The notes beneath the pieces were generated by a model, which was not told where the DNA came from, ran no database searches, and saw only the letters and a list, made by a program, of their open reading frames with translations. From contig CP142457.1 of NCBI GenBank assembly GCA_038049695.1, forward strand, positions 21,962,501-22,026,500: a stretch of 64,000 nt of DNA, read 5' to 3'. Below, in pieces: positions 1 to 11,600 of the stretch (the stretch's first letter is position 1; the number at the start of each line of letters is the position of its first letter). The position numbers and the translations under genes are program-made. This DNA is from Cinnamomum chago (Eukaryota > Streptophyta > Magnoliopsida > Laurales > Lauraceae).

Positions 1-133
1 GATTCGCCCGAAACCCGTTTTAAACCGAAAAGTAGCTCGAAATATCTTAAAGAGCGCATCTCAACCCAGAATCCCTACAAATGGATTTGGACCCGTAAGG
101 AAACACAGAGACACCCGAAACCCCATTTAGAGT
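1..133 (+). repeat. Partial C monomer at window start
   Basis: This is the tail of a C monomer cut by the window edge. It ends at the C/A junction at 133/134. It carries two uncommon variants (GGACCCGT and AAACACAGAG near 88-108) that recur exactly 10368 bp downstream at about 10456-10476, showing that it belongs to a long duplicated segment. Confidence 0.9.
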
Positions 134-458
134 AAAACGCAATCCCGGATTTTTCCAAAGGGAGTCTTTGGACCAAGAGTCGCATGAAACACAGTGTTGA
201 CTCAACAACTTTCTAGAGTCGCACAGATTATGTTTTCGTTCAAAAGTACCGTACGACCCTCGCATGAAGTTCCGGTTTTCGCCCTAGCAAACACTGTACT
301 CCCCGAAAGTGATTTCCACACCCAAGATTCACCCGAAACCCGTAGTAAACCGAAGAGTAGCTCGGAATATCCTAAAAATCGCATCTCATCCCAAATTCCC
401 TTAATATGGATTTAGAGGCGTACGATAAGACAAGGACACCCGAAACCCTTTTTATTTT
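134..458 (+). repeat. Satellite monomer type A (reference copy)
   Basis: This is a 325-bp monomer. Diagnostic features are the start AAAACGCAATCCCGGA, the block CAACAACTTTCTAGAG, CCCTAGCAAACACTG, ATTTCCACACCCAAGATTCA and CCGTAGTAAACCGAAGAGTA. Its late segment exists in four variants across the window: CCCTTAATATGG, CCCTTCATATGG, CCCAAAATATGG and CCCTACATATGG. This copy has the first. The variants are useful markers of array history. A is the most diverged of the three types, and B and C resemble each other more closely in the second half. Confidence 0.95.
339..354 (-). other. CENP-B-box-like 16-mer in A monomer
   Basis: The minus strand reads TTCGGTTTACTACGGG. The mammalian CENP-B core is TTCG, four any, A, two any, CGGG. 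This motif has TTCG, the A at the right place and CGGG, but three bases instead of two before CGGG. It is present in the A monomers examined. Protein binding is conjecture. Confidence 0.4.
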
Positions 459-781
459 AAAACTTGATCCCGGATATTTCTAGATGTTGCCCTTTTACAC
501 AGAGTCGCAAGAAACACAGTGTGGAGTCAACAATTTCCATGAGCCGCAAAGATTCTGCTTTAGTACAAAAGTATCGTACGTCGAGCGCGAAGTTCGGGTT
601 TTCTCCTTTACAACCAGAGAACTCCCCGAAAGTGTTTACCATACCCAAGGTTCGCCCGAAACCCGTTTTAAACCGAAAAGTATCTCGAAATATCCTAAAA
701 GGTGCATCTCAACACAGAATACCTTCAAATGGATTTCGAGGCGTGAGACAAGAGAAGGACACCCGAAACCCCTTCTATAGT
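459..781 (+). repeat. Satellite monomer type B (reference copy)
   Basis: This is a 323-bp monomer. Diagnostic features are the start AAAACTTGATCCCGGATA, CGCAAGAAACACAG, CGCAAAGATTCTGCTTTAGT, TTTACAACCAGAGAACTCC, GTTTACCATACCCAAGG and a tail TTTCGAGGCGTGAGACAAGA. Its near-identity with C around CCCGTTTTAAACCGAAAAGT provides the homology at which B/C exchanges have happened. Confidence 0.95.
662..677 (-). other. CENP-B-box-like 16-mer in B monomer
   Basis: The minus strand reads TTCGGTTTAAAACGGG: same layout as in A and C, with one extra base relative to the mammalian CENP-B core. A few B copies are altered here, for example TTTTACATCG near 37601 and TTTTAAATCG near 13953. Confidence 0.4.
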
Positions 782-1105
782 AAAACAGGATCCTGGAATT
801 TTCTAGAGGGAGTCTTTGGACCAAGAGTCGCATTAAAACACAGTGTAGAGTCAACCATATTCTCGAGCCGCATAGATTGTGTTTTCGTACTAAAGGACCG
901 TACGACCCGCACGTAGTTCGGGTTTTCGCCTTTACAAACACTGAACTCCCCGAATGTGTTTTCCTTACCCAAGATTCGCCCGAAACCCGTTTTAAACCGA
1001 AAAGTAGCTCGAAATATCTTAAAGAGCGCATCTCAACCAAGAATCCCTTCAAATGGATTTGGAGCCGTAAGGAAAGACAGAGACACCCGAAACCCAATTT
1101 AGAGT
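782..1105 (+). repeat. Satellite monomer type C (reference copy)
   Basis: This is a 324-bp monomer. Diagnostic features are GATCCTGGAATTTTCTAGAG, CATATTCTCGAGCCGCATAG, TACTAAAGGACCGTACG, GAATGTGTTTTCCTTACCC and the tail GGATTTGGAGCCGTAAGG. Hand count: 78 C, 65 G and 19 CpG in 324 bp. Two subtypes alternate in many places: alpha (TTTGGACC, CGTACGACCC, AACCAAGAAT) and beta (TTTAGACC or TTTAGACT, CGTACGTCCC, CCCTACAAAT). This copy is alpha, with a private change ACGTAGTTCG near 911 that recurs 10368 bp downstream. Confidence 0.95.
986..1001 (-). other. CENP-B-box-like 16-mer in C monomer
   Basis: The minus strand reads TTCGGTTTAAAACGGG. It is centred on a TTTAAA palindrome and lies in the longest stretch shared by B and C, where the fusion monomers switch type. 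Confidence 0.4.
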
Positions 1106-2841
1106 AAAACGCAATCCCGGATTTTTCCAAAGGGAGTCTTTGGACCAAGAGTCGCATGAAACACAGTGTTGACTCAACAACTTTCTAGAGCCGCACAGAT
1201 TATGTTTTCGTTCAAAAGTACCGTACGACCCTCGCATGAAGTTCCGGTTTTCGCCCTAGCAAACACTGAACTCCCCGAAAGTGATTTCCACACCCAAGAT
1301 TCACCCAAAACCCGTAGTAAACCGAAGAGTAGCTCGGAATATCCTAAAAATCGTATCTCATCCCAAAATCCCTTCATATGGATTTAGAGGCGTACGATAA
1401 GAAAAGGACACCCGAAACCCTTTTTAGTTTAAAACTTGATCCCGGATATTTCTAGATGTTGCCTTTGTACACAGAGTCGCAAGAAACACAGTGTGGAGTG
1501 AATAATTTCCTAGAGCCGCAAAGATTCTGCTTTAGTACAAAAGTATCGTACGTCCCGCGCGAAGTTCGGGTTTTCTCCTTTACAACCAGAGAACTCCCCG
1601 AAAGTGTTTACCATACCCAAGGTTCGCCCGAAACCCGTTTTAAACCGAAAAGTATCTCGAAATATCCTAAAAGGTGCATCTCAACCCAGAATACATTCAA
1701 ATGGATTTCTAGGCGTGAGACAAGAGAAGGACACCCGAAACCCCTTCTATAGTAAAACGTGATCCTGGAATTTTCTAGAGGGAGTCTTTAGACCAAGAGT
1801 CGCATTAAAACACAGTGTAGAGTCAGCTATATTCTCGAGCCGCATAGATTGTGTTTTCGTACTAAAGGACCGTACGTCCCGCACGAAGTTCGGGTTTTCG
1901 CCTTTACAAGCACTGAACTCCCCGAATGTGTTTTCCTTACCCAAGATTCGCCCGAAACCCGTTTTAAACCGAAAAGTAGCTCGAAATATCTTAAAGAGCG
2001 CATCTCAACCCAGAATCCCTACAAATGGATTTGGAGCCGTAAGGAAAGACAGAGACACCCGAAACCCCATTTAGAGTAAAACGCAATCCCGGATTTTTCC
2101 AAAGGGAGTCTTTGGACCAAGAGTCGCATGAAACACAGTGTTGACTCAACAACTTTCTAGAGTCGCACAGATTATGTTTTCGTTCAAAAGTACCGTACGA
2201 CCCTCGCATGAAGTTCCGGTTTTCGCCCTAGCAAACACTGAACTCCTCGAAAGTGATTTCCACACCCAAGATTCACCCGAAACCCGTAGTAAACCGAAGA
2301 GTAGCTCGGAATATCCTAAAAATCGCATCTCATCCCAAAATCCCAAAATATGGATTTAGAGACGTACGATAAGACAAGGACACCCGAAAACCTTTTTAGT
2401 TTAAAACTTGATCCCGGATATTTCTAGATGTTGCCTTTGTACACAGAGTCGCAAGAAACACAGTGTTGAGTTAACAATTTCCTAGAGCCGCAAAGATTCT
2501 GCTTTAGTACAAAAGTATCGTACGTCCCGCGCGAAGTTCGGGTTTTCTCCTTTACAACCAGAGAACTCCCCGAAAGTGTTTACCATACCCAAGGTTCGCC
2601 CGAAACCCGTTTTAAACCGAAAAGTAGCTCGAAATATCCTAAAAGGTACATCTCAACCCAGAATACCTTCAAATGGATTTCGAGGCGTGAGACAAGAGAA
2701 GGACACCCGAAACCCCTTCTATAGTAAGACGTGATCCTGGAATTTTCTAGAGGGAGTCTTTGGACCAAGAGTCGCATTAAAACGCAGTGTAGAGTCAGCC
2801 ATATTCTCGAGCCGCATAGATTGTGTTTTCGTACTAAAGGA

Positions 2842-2865
2842 CCGTACGACCCGCACGAAGTACGG
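2842..2865. other. Inverted repeat in C monomers with the AAGTACGGG variant
   Basis: CCGTAC at 2842-2847 and GTACGG at 2860-2865 form perfect 6-bp arms around a 12-base spacer. C copies with AAGTTCGGG have one mismatch in the arm. The variant is frequent in C/B fusion monomers. Confidence 0.55.
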
Positions 2866-4993
2866 GTTTTCGCCTTTACAAACACTGAACTCCCCGAACG
2901 TGTTTTCCTTACCCAAAATTCACCCGAAACCCGTTATAAACCGAAAAGTAGCTCGAAATATCTTAAAGAGCGCATCTCAACCCAGAATCCCTTCAAATGG
3001 ATTTGGAGCCGTTAGGAAAGACAGAGACACCCGAAACCCCATTTAGAGTAAAACGCAATCCCGGATTTTTCCAAAGGGAGTCTTTGGACCAAGAGTCGCA
3101 TGAAACACAGTGTTGACTCAACAACTTTCTAGAGCCGCACAGATTATTTTTTCGTTCAAAAGTACCGTACGACCCTCGCATGAAGTTCCGGTTTTCGCCC
3201 TAGCAAACACTGAACTCCCCGAAAGTGATTTCCACACCCAAGATTCACCCGAAACCCGTAGTAAACCGAAGAGTAGCTCGGAATATCCTAAAAATCGCAT
3301 CTCATCCCAAAATCCCTTAATATGGATTTAGAGGCGTACGATAAGACAAGGACACCCGAAACCCTTTTTATTTTAAAACTTGATCCCGGATATTTCTAGA
3401 TGTTGCCCTTTTACACAGAGTCGCAAGAAACACAGTGTGGAGTCAACAATTTCCTAGAGCCGCAAAGATTCTGCTTTAGTACAAAACTATCGTACGTCCC
3501 GCGCGAAGTTCGGGTTTTCTCCTTTACAACCAGAGAACTCCCCGAAAGTGTTTACCATACCCAAGGTTCGCCCGAAACCCGTTTTAAACCGAAAAGTATC
3601 TCGAAATATCCTAAAAGGTGCATCTCAACACAGAATACCTTCAAATGGATTTCGAGGCATGAGACAAGAGAAGGACACCCGAAACCCCTTCTATAGTAAA
3701 ACATGATCCTGGAATTTTCTAGAGGGAGTCTTTGGACCAAGAGTCGCATTAAAACGTAGTGTAGAGTCAGCCATATTCTCGAGCCGCATAGATTGTGTTT
3801 TCGTACTAAAGGACCGTACGACCCGCACGAAGTTCGGGTTTTCGCCTTTACAAACACTGAACTCCCCGAATGTGTTTTCCTTACCCAAGAGTCGCCCGAA
3901 ACCCGTTTTAAACCGAAAAGTAGCTCGAAATATCTTAAAGAGCGCATCTCAACCCAGAATCCCTTCAAATGAATTTGGAGCCGTAAGGAAAGACAGAGAC
4001 AGTCGAAACCCCATTTAGAGTAAAATGCAATCCCGGATTTTTCCAAAGGGAGTCTTTGGACCAAGAGTCGCATGAAACACAGTGTTGACTCAACAACTTT
4101 CTAGAGCCGCACAGATTATGTTTTCGTTCAAAAGTACCGTACGACCCTCGCATGAAGTTCCGGTTTTCGCCCTAGCAAACACTGAACTCCCCGAAAGTGA
4201 TTTCCACACCCAAGATTCACCCGAAATCCGTAGTAAACCGAAGAGTAGCTCGGAATATCCTAAAAATCGCATCTCATCCCAAAATCCCTTCATATGGATT
4301 TAGAGGCGTACGATAAGACAAGGACACCCGAAACCCTTTTTAGTTTAAAACTTGATCCCGGATATTTCTAAAGGTTGCCTTTGTTCACAGAGTCGCAAGA
4401 AACACAGTGTGGAGTCAACAATTTCCTGGAGCCGCAAAGATTCTGCTTTAGTACAAAAGTATCGTACGTCCCGCGCAAAGTTCGGGTTTTCTTCTTTACA
4501 ACCAGAGAACTCCCCGAAAGTGTTTACCATACCCAAGGTTCGCCCGAAACCCGTTTTAAACCGAAAAGTTTCTCGAAATATCCTAAATGGTGCATCTCAA
4601 ACCTGAATACCTTCAAATGGATTTCGAGGCATGAGACAAGAGAAGGACACCCGAAACCCCTTATAGAGTGAAACGTGATCCTGGAATTTTCTAGAGGGAG
4701 ACTTTGGACCAAGAATCGCATTAAAACACAGTGTAGAGTCAACCATATTCTCGAGCCGCATAGATTGTGTTTTCGTACTAAAGGACCGTACGACCCGCAC
4801 GAAGTTCGGGTTTTCGCCTTTACAAACACTGAACTCCCCGAATGTGTTTTCCTTACCTAAGATTCGCCCGAAACCCGTTTTAAACCGAAAAGTAGCTCGA
4901 AATATCTTAAAGAGCGCATCTCAACCCAGAATCCCTTCAAATGGATTTGGAGCCGTAAGGAAAGACAGAGACACCCGAAACCCCATTTAGAGT

Positions 4994-5641
4994 AAAACGC
5001 AATCCCGGATTTTTCCAAAGGGAGTCTTTGGACCAAGAGTCGCATGAAACACAGTGTTGACTCAACAACTTTCTAGAGCCGCGTAGATTATGTTTTCGTT
5101 CAAAAGTACCGTACGACCCTCGCATGAAGTTCCGGTTTTCGCCCTAGCAAACACTGAACTCTTCGAAAGTGATTTCCACACCCAAGATTCACCCGAAACC
5201 CGTAGTAAACCGAAGAGTAGCTCGGAATATCCTAAAAATCGCATCTCATCCCAAAATCCCTTCATATGGATTTAGAGGCGTACGATAAGACAAGGACACC
5301 CGAAAACCTTTTTAGTTTAAAACTTGATCCCGGATATTTCTAGATGTTGCCTTTGTACACAGAGTCGCAAGAAACACAGTGTGGAGTTAACAATTTCCTA
5401 GAGCCACAAAGATTCTGCTTTAGTACAAAAGTATCGTACGTCCCGCGCGAAGTTCGGGTTTTCTCCTTTACAACCAGAGAACTCCCCGAAAGTGTTTACC
5501 ATACCCAAGGTTCGCCCGAAACCCGTTTTAAACCGAAAAGTAGCTCGAAATATCTTAAAGAGCGCATCTCAACCCAGAATCCCTACAAATGGATTTGGAG
5601 CCGTAAGGAATGACAGAGACACCCGAAACCGCATTTAGAGT
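4994..5641 (+). repeat. 648-bp dimer HOR (A plus B/C fusion)
   Basis: The next A start comes after 648 bp instead of 972. The unit is an A monomer followed by one fusion monomer, so one monomer equivalent has been lost. The A copy has private changes GCCGCGTAGATT near 5078 and AACTCTTCGAAAG near 5157. Confidence 0.9.
5319..5641 (+). repeat. B/C fusion monomer
   Basis: The first part is B (start AAAACTTGATCCCGG, GCTTTAGTACAAAAG, GTTTACCATACCCAAGG). The end is C (CTTAAAGAGCGCATC, GGATTTGGAGCCGTAAGG). The switch lies in the B/C-identical stretch around TTCGCCCGAAACCC to AAAAGTA (about 5512-5543). This is the deletion product of an out-of-register exchange between a B and a C. Confidence 0.9.
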
Positions 5642-8600
5642 AAAACGCAATCCCGGATTTTTCCAAAGGGAGTCTTTGGACCAAGAGTCGCATGAAACAC
5701 AGTGTTGACTCAACAACTTTCTAGAGCCGCACAGATTATGTTTTCGTTCAAAAGTACCGTACGAATCTCGCATGAAGTTCCGGTTTTCGCCCTAGCAAAC
5801 ACTGAACTCCCCGAAAGTGATTTCCACACTCAAGATTCACCCGAAACCCGTAGTAAACCGAAGAGTAGCTCGGAATATCCTAAAAATCGCATCTCATCCC
5901 AAAATCCCTTCATATGGATTTTGAGGCGTACGATAAGACAAGGACACCCGAAACCCTTTTTAGTTTAAAACTTGATCCCGGATATTTCTAAAGGTTGCCT
6001 TTGTACACAGAGTCGCAAGAAACACAGTGTGGAGTCAACAATTTCCTAGAGCCGCAAAGATTCTGCTTTAGTACAAAAGTGTCGTACGTCCCGCGCGAAG
6101 TTCGGGTTTTCTCCTTTACAACCAGAGAACTCCCCGAAAGTGTTTACCATACCCAAGGTTCGCCCGAAACCCGTTTTAAACCGAAAAGTATCTCGAAATA
6201 TCCTAAAAGGTGCATCTCAACCCAGAATACCTTCAAATGGATTTCGAGGCGTGAGACAAGAGAAGGACACCCGAAACCCCTTATAGAGTGAAACGTGATC
6301 CTGGAATTTTCTAGAGGGAGACTTTGGACCAAGAATCGCATTAAAACACAGTGTAGAGTCAACCATATTCTCGAGCCGCATAGATTGTGTTTTCGTATTA
6401 AAGGACCGTACGACCCGCACGAAGTTCGGGTTTTCGCCTTTACAAACACTGAACTCCCCGAATGTGTTTTCCTTACCCAAGATTCGCCCGAAACCCGTTT
6501 TAAACCGAAAAGTAGCTCGAAATATCTTAAAGAGCGCATCTCAACCAAGAATCCCTTCAAATGGATTTGGAGCCGTAAGGAAAGACAGAGACACCCGAAA
6601 CCCAATTTAGAGTAAAACGCAATCCCGGATTTTTCCAAAGGGAGTCTTTGGACCAAGAGTCGCATGAAACACAGTGTTGACTCAACAACTTTCTAGAGCC
6701 GCACAGATTATGTTTTCGTTCAAAAGTACCGTACGATCCTCGCATGAAGTTCCGGTTTTCGCCCTAGCAAACACTGAACTCCCCGAAAGTGATTTCCACA
6801 CCCAAGATTCACCCAAAACCCGTAGTAAACCGAAGAGTAGCTCGGAATATCCTAAAAATCGCATCTCATTCCAAAATCCCTTCATATGGATGTAGAGGCG
6901 TACGATAAGACAAGGACACCCGAAACCCTTTTTAGTTTAAAACTTGATCCCGGATATTTCTAGATGTTGCCTTTGTACACAGAGTCGCAAGAAACACAGT
7001 GTGGAGTGATTAATTTCCTAGAGCCGCAAAGATTCTGCTTTAGTACAAAAGTATCGTACGTCCCGCGCGAAGTTCGGATTTTCTCCTTTACAACCAGAGA
7101 ACTCCCCGAAAGTGTTTACCATACCCAAGGTTCGCCCGAAACCCGTTTTAAACCGAAAAGTATCTCGAAATATCCTAAAAGGTGCATCTCAACCCAGAAT
7201 ACATTCAAATGGATTTCGAGGCGTGAGACAAGAGAAGGACACCCGAAACCCCTTCTATAGTAAAACGTGATCCTGGAATTTTCTAGAGGGAGTCTTTAGA
7301 CCAAGAGTCGCATTAAAACACAGTGTAGAGTCAGCCATATTCTCGAGCCGCATAGATTGTGTTTTCGTACTAAAGGACCGTACGTCCCGCACGAAGTTCG
7401 GGTTTTCTCCTTTACAAACACTGAACTCCCCGAATGTGTTTTCCTTACCCAAGATTCGTCCGAAACCCGTTTTAAACCGAAAAGTAGCTCGAAATATCTT
7501 AAAGAGCGCATCTCAACCCAGAATCCCTACAAATGGATTTGGAGCCGTAAGGAAAGACAGAGACACCCGAAACCCCATTTAGAGTAAAACGCAATCCCGG
7601 ATTTTTCCAAAGGGAGTCTTTCGACCAAGAGTCGCATGAAACACAGTGTTGACACAACAACTTTCTAGAGTCGCACAGATTATGTTTTCGTTCAAAAGTA
7701 CCGTACGACCCTCGCATGAAGTTCCGGTTTTCGCCCTAGCAAACACTGAACTCCCCGAAAGTGATTTCCACACCCAAGATTCACCCGAAACCCGTAGTAA
7801 ACCGAAGAGTAGCTCGGAATATCCTAAAAATCGCATCTCATCCCAAAATCCCTTAATATGGATTTAGAGGCGTACGATAACACAAGGACACCCGAAACCC
7901 TTTTTATTTTAAAACTTGATCCCGGATATTTCTAGATGTTGCCCTTTTACACAGAGTCGCAAGAAACACAGTGTGGAGTCAACAATTTCCATGAGCCGCA
8001 AAGATTCTGCTTTAGTACAAAAGTATCGTACGTCCCGCGCGAAGTTCGGGTTTTCTCCTTTACAACCAGAGAACTCCCCGAAAGTGTTTACCATACCCAA
8101 GGTTCGCCCGAAACCCGTTTTAAACCGAAAAGTATCTCGAAATATCCTAAAAGGTGCATCTCAACCCAGAATACATTCAAATGGATTTCTAGGCGTGAGA
8201 CAAGAGAAGGACACCCGAAACCCCTTCTATAGTAAAACGTGATCCTGGAATTTTCTAGAGGGAGTCTTTAGACCAAGAGTCGCATTAAAACACAGTGTAG
8301 AGTCAGCAATATTCTCGAGCCGCATAGATTGTGTTTTCGTACTAAAGGACCGTACGTCCCGCACGAAGTTCGGGTTTTCGCCTTTACAAGCACTGAACTC
8401 CCCGAATGTGTTTTCCTTACCCAAGATTCGCCCGAAACCCGTTTTAAACCGAAAAGTAGCTCGAAATATCTTAAAGAGCGCATCTCAACCCAGAATCCCT
8501 ACAAATGGATTTGGAGCCGTAAGGAAAGACAGAGACACCCGAAACCCCATTTAGAGTAAAACGCAATCCCGGATTTTTCCAAAGGGAGTCTTTGGACCAA

Positions 8601-11600
8601 GAGTCGCATGAAACACAGTGTTGACTCAACAACTTTCTAGAGCCGCACAGATTATTTTTTCGTTCAAGAGTACCGTACGACCCTCGCATGAAGTTCCGGT
8701 TTTCGCCCTAGCAAACACTGAACTCCCCGAAAGTGATTTCCACACCCAAGATTCACCCGAAACCCGTAGTAAACCGAAGAGTAGCTCGGAATATCCTAAA
8801 AATCGCATCTCATCCCAAAATCCCTTAATATGGATTTAGAGGCGTACGATAACACAAGGACACCCGAAACCCTTTTTATTTTAAAACTTGATCCCGGATA
8901 TTTCTAGATGTTGCCCTTTTACACAGAGTCGCAAGAAACACAGTGTGGAGTCAACAATTTCCATGAGCCGCAAAGATTCTGCTTTAGTACAAAAGTATCG
9001 TACGTCCCGCGCGAAGTTCGGGTTTTCTCCTTTACAACCAGAGAACTCCCCGAAAGTGTTTACCATACCCAAGGTTCGCCCGAAACCCGTTTTAAACAGA
9101 AAAGTAGCTCGAAATATCCTAAAAGGTGCATCTCAACCCAGAATACCTTCAAATGGATTTCGAGGCGTGAGACAAGAGAAGGACACCCGAAACCCCTTCT
9201 ATAGTAAAACGTGATCCTGGAATTTTCTAGAGGGAGACTTTGGACCAAGAGTCGCATTAAAACACAGTGTAGAGTCAGCCATATTCTCGAGCCGCATAGA
9301 TTGTGTTTTCGTACTAAAGGACCGTACGACCCGCACGAAGTTCGGGTTTTCGCCTTTACAAACACTGAACTTCCCGAATGTGTTTTCCTTACCCAAGATT
9401 CGCCCGAAACCCGTTTTAAACCGAAAAGTAGCTCGAAATATCTTAAAGAGCGCATCTCAACCAAGAATCCCTTCAAATGGATTTGGAGCCGTAAGGAAAG
9501 ACAGAGACACCCGAAACCCAATTTAGAGTAAAACGCAATCCCGGATTTTTCCAAAGGGAGTCTTTGGACCAAGAGTCGCATGAAACACAGTGTTGACTCA
9601 ACAACTTTCTAGAGCCGCACAGATTATGTTTTCGTTCAAAAGTACCGTACGACCCTCGCATGAAGTTCCGGTTTTCGCCCTAGCAAACACTGAACTCCCC
9701 GAAAGTGATTTCCACACCCAAGATTCACCCAAAACCCGTAGTAAACCGAAGAGTAGCTCGGAATATCCTAAAAATCGCATCTCATCCCAAAATCCCTTCA
9801 TATGGATTTAGAGGCGTACGATAAGACAAGGACACCCGAAACCCTTTTTAGTTTAGAACTTGATCCCGGATATTTCTAGATGTTGCCTTTGTACACAGAG
9901 TCGCAAGAAACACAGTGTGGAGTGAATAATTTCCTAGAGCCGCAAAGATTCTGCTTTAGTACAAAAGTATCGTACGTCCCGCGCGAAGTTCGGGTTTTCT
10001 CCTTTACAACCAGAGAACTCCCCGAAAGTGTTTACCATACCCGAGGTTCGCCCGAAACCCGTTTTAAACCGAAAAGTATCTCGAAATATCCTAAAAGGTG
10101 CATCTCAACCCAGAATACATTCAAATGGATTTCGAGGCGTGACACAAGAGAAGGACACCCGAAACCCCTTCTATAGTAAAACGTGATCCTGGAATTTTCT
10201 AGAGGGAGTCTTTAGACCAAGAGTCGCATTAAAACACAGTGTAGAGTCAGCCATATTCTCGAGCCGCATAGATTGTGTTTTCGTACTAAAGGACCGTACG
10301 TCCCGCACGAAGTTCGGGTTTTCGCCTTTACAAACACTGAACTCCCCGAATGTATTTTCCTTACCCAAGATTCGCCCGAAACCCGTTTTAAACCGAAAAG
10401 TAGCTCGAAATATCTTAAAGAGCGCATCTCAACCCAGAATCCCTACAAATGGATTTGGACCCGTAAGGAAACACAGAGACACCCGAAACCCCATTTAGAG
10501 TAAAACGCAATCCCGGATTTTTCCAAAGGGAGTCTTTGGACCAAGAGTCGCATGAAACACAGTGTTGACTCAACAACTTTCTAGAGTCGCACAGATTATG
10601 TTTTCGTTCAAAAGTACCGTACGACCCTCGCATGAAGTTCCGGTTTTCGCCCTAGCAAACACTGTACTCCCCGAAAGTGATTTCCACACCCAAGATTCAC
10701 CCGAAACCCGTAGTAAACCGAAGAGTAGCTCGGAATATCCTAAAAATCGCATCTCATCCCAAATTCCCTTAATATGGATTTAGAGGCGTACGATAAGACA
10801 AGGACACCCGAAACCCTTTTTATTTTAAAACTTGATCCCGGATATTTCTAGATGTTGCCCTTTTACACAGAGTCGCAAGAAACACAGTGTGGAGTCAACA
10901 ATTTCCATGAGCCGCAAAGATTCTGCTTTAGTACAAAAGTATCGTACGTCGAGCGCGAAGTTCGGGTTTTCTCCTTTACAACCAGAGAACTCCCCGAAAG
11001 TGTTTACCATACCCAAGGTTCGCCCGAAACCCGTTTTAAACCGAAAAGTATCTCGAAATATCCTAAAAGGTGCATCTCAACACAGAATACCTTCAAATGG
11101 ATTTCGAGGCGTGAGACAAGAGAAGGACACCCGAAACCCCTTCTATAGTAAAACAGGATCCTGGAATTTTCTAGAGGGAGTCTTTGGACCAAGAGTCGCA
11201 TTAAAACACAGTGTAGAGTCAACCATATTCTCGAGCCGCATAGATTGTGTTTTCGTACTAAAGGACCGTACGACCCGCACGTAGTTCGGGTTTTCGCCTT
11301 TACAAACACTGAACTCCCCGAATGTGTTTTCCTTACCCAAGATTCGCCCGAAACCCGTTTTAAACCGAAAAGTAGCTCGAAATATCTTAAAGAGCGCATC
11401 TCAACCAAGAATCCCTTCAAATGGATTTGGAGCCGTAAGGAAAGACAGAGACACCCGAAACCCAATTTAGAGTAAAACGCAATCCCGGATTTTTCCAAAG
11501 GGAGTCTTTGGACCAAGAGTCGCATGAAACACAGTGTTGACTCAACAACTTTCTAGAGCCGCACAGATTATGTTTTCGTTCAAAAGTACCGTACGACCCT

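Larger units (their letters stand above)
1..2935 (+). repeat. Segmental duplication copy 1 (offset 10368 bp)
   Basis: This stretch recurs at 10369-13303, i.e. 32 monomers downstream. Rare shared variants are GGACCCGTAAGGAAACACAG near 86, ACACTGTACTCC near 292, CGTCGAGCGCGAAG near 570, ACGTAGTTCG near 911, GATTTCTAGGCG near 1705 and ATAGTAAGACG near 2721. I saw no difference up to 2935. The first are at 2936 (A here, T in copy 2) and 3013, after which the copies diverge clearly. The left limit lies outside the window. Confidence 0.88.
134..4993 (+). repeat. Five regular A-B-C trimer HOR units
   Basis: Units start at 134, 1106, 2078, 3050 and 4022, each exactly 972 bp. The A late-segment variants run TTAATA, TTCATA, AAAATA, TTAATA, TTCATA, so neighbouring trimers differ more than trimers further apart. 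This is the signature of a larger underlying period. The unit at 4022 has AAGGTTGCC at its B start (about 4370) instead of the usual TAGATGTTGCC, and the same variant recurs at about 5990. Confidence 0.92.

Noticed and set aside
759-771. CCCGAAACCC, one base from the plant telomere form CCCTAAACCC, occurring about twice per monomer.
   Set aside because: The copies are about 110 bp apart, not tandem, and the mismatch is constant. A single short resemblance is not evidence for a telomeric origin.
861-870. CTCGAG and TCTAGA palindromes in nearly every monomer as possible functional sites.
   Set aside because: Six-base palindromes of this kind are common by chance, and conservation among recent copies is expected from shared descent. 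They explain the ladder a restriction digest would give, but not a function.
825-1075. Possible ancient internal duplication of the monomer (GAGTCGCAT...GAGCCGCATAG near 825-875 against GAGCGCATC...GAGCCGTAAGG near 1024-1070, about 197 bp apart).
   Set aside because: Only short scattered identity remains and the spacing is neither one half nor one third of 324. A proper alignment with shuffled controls would be needed; by eye it is within chance.
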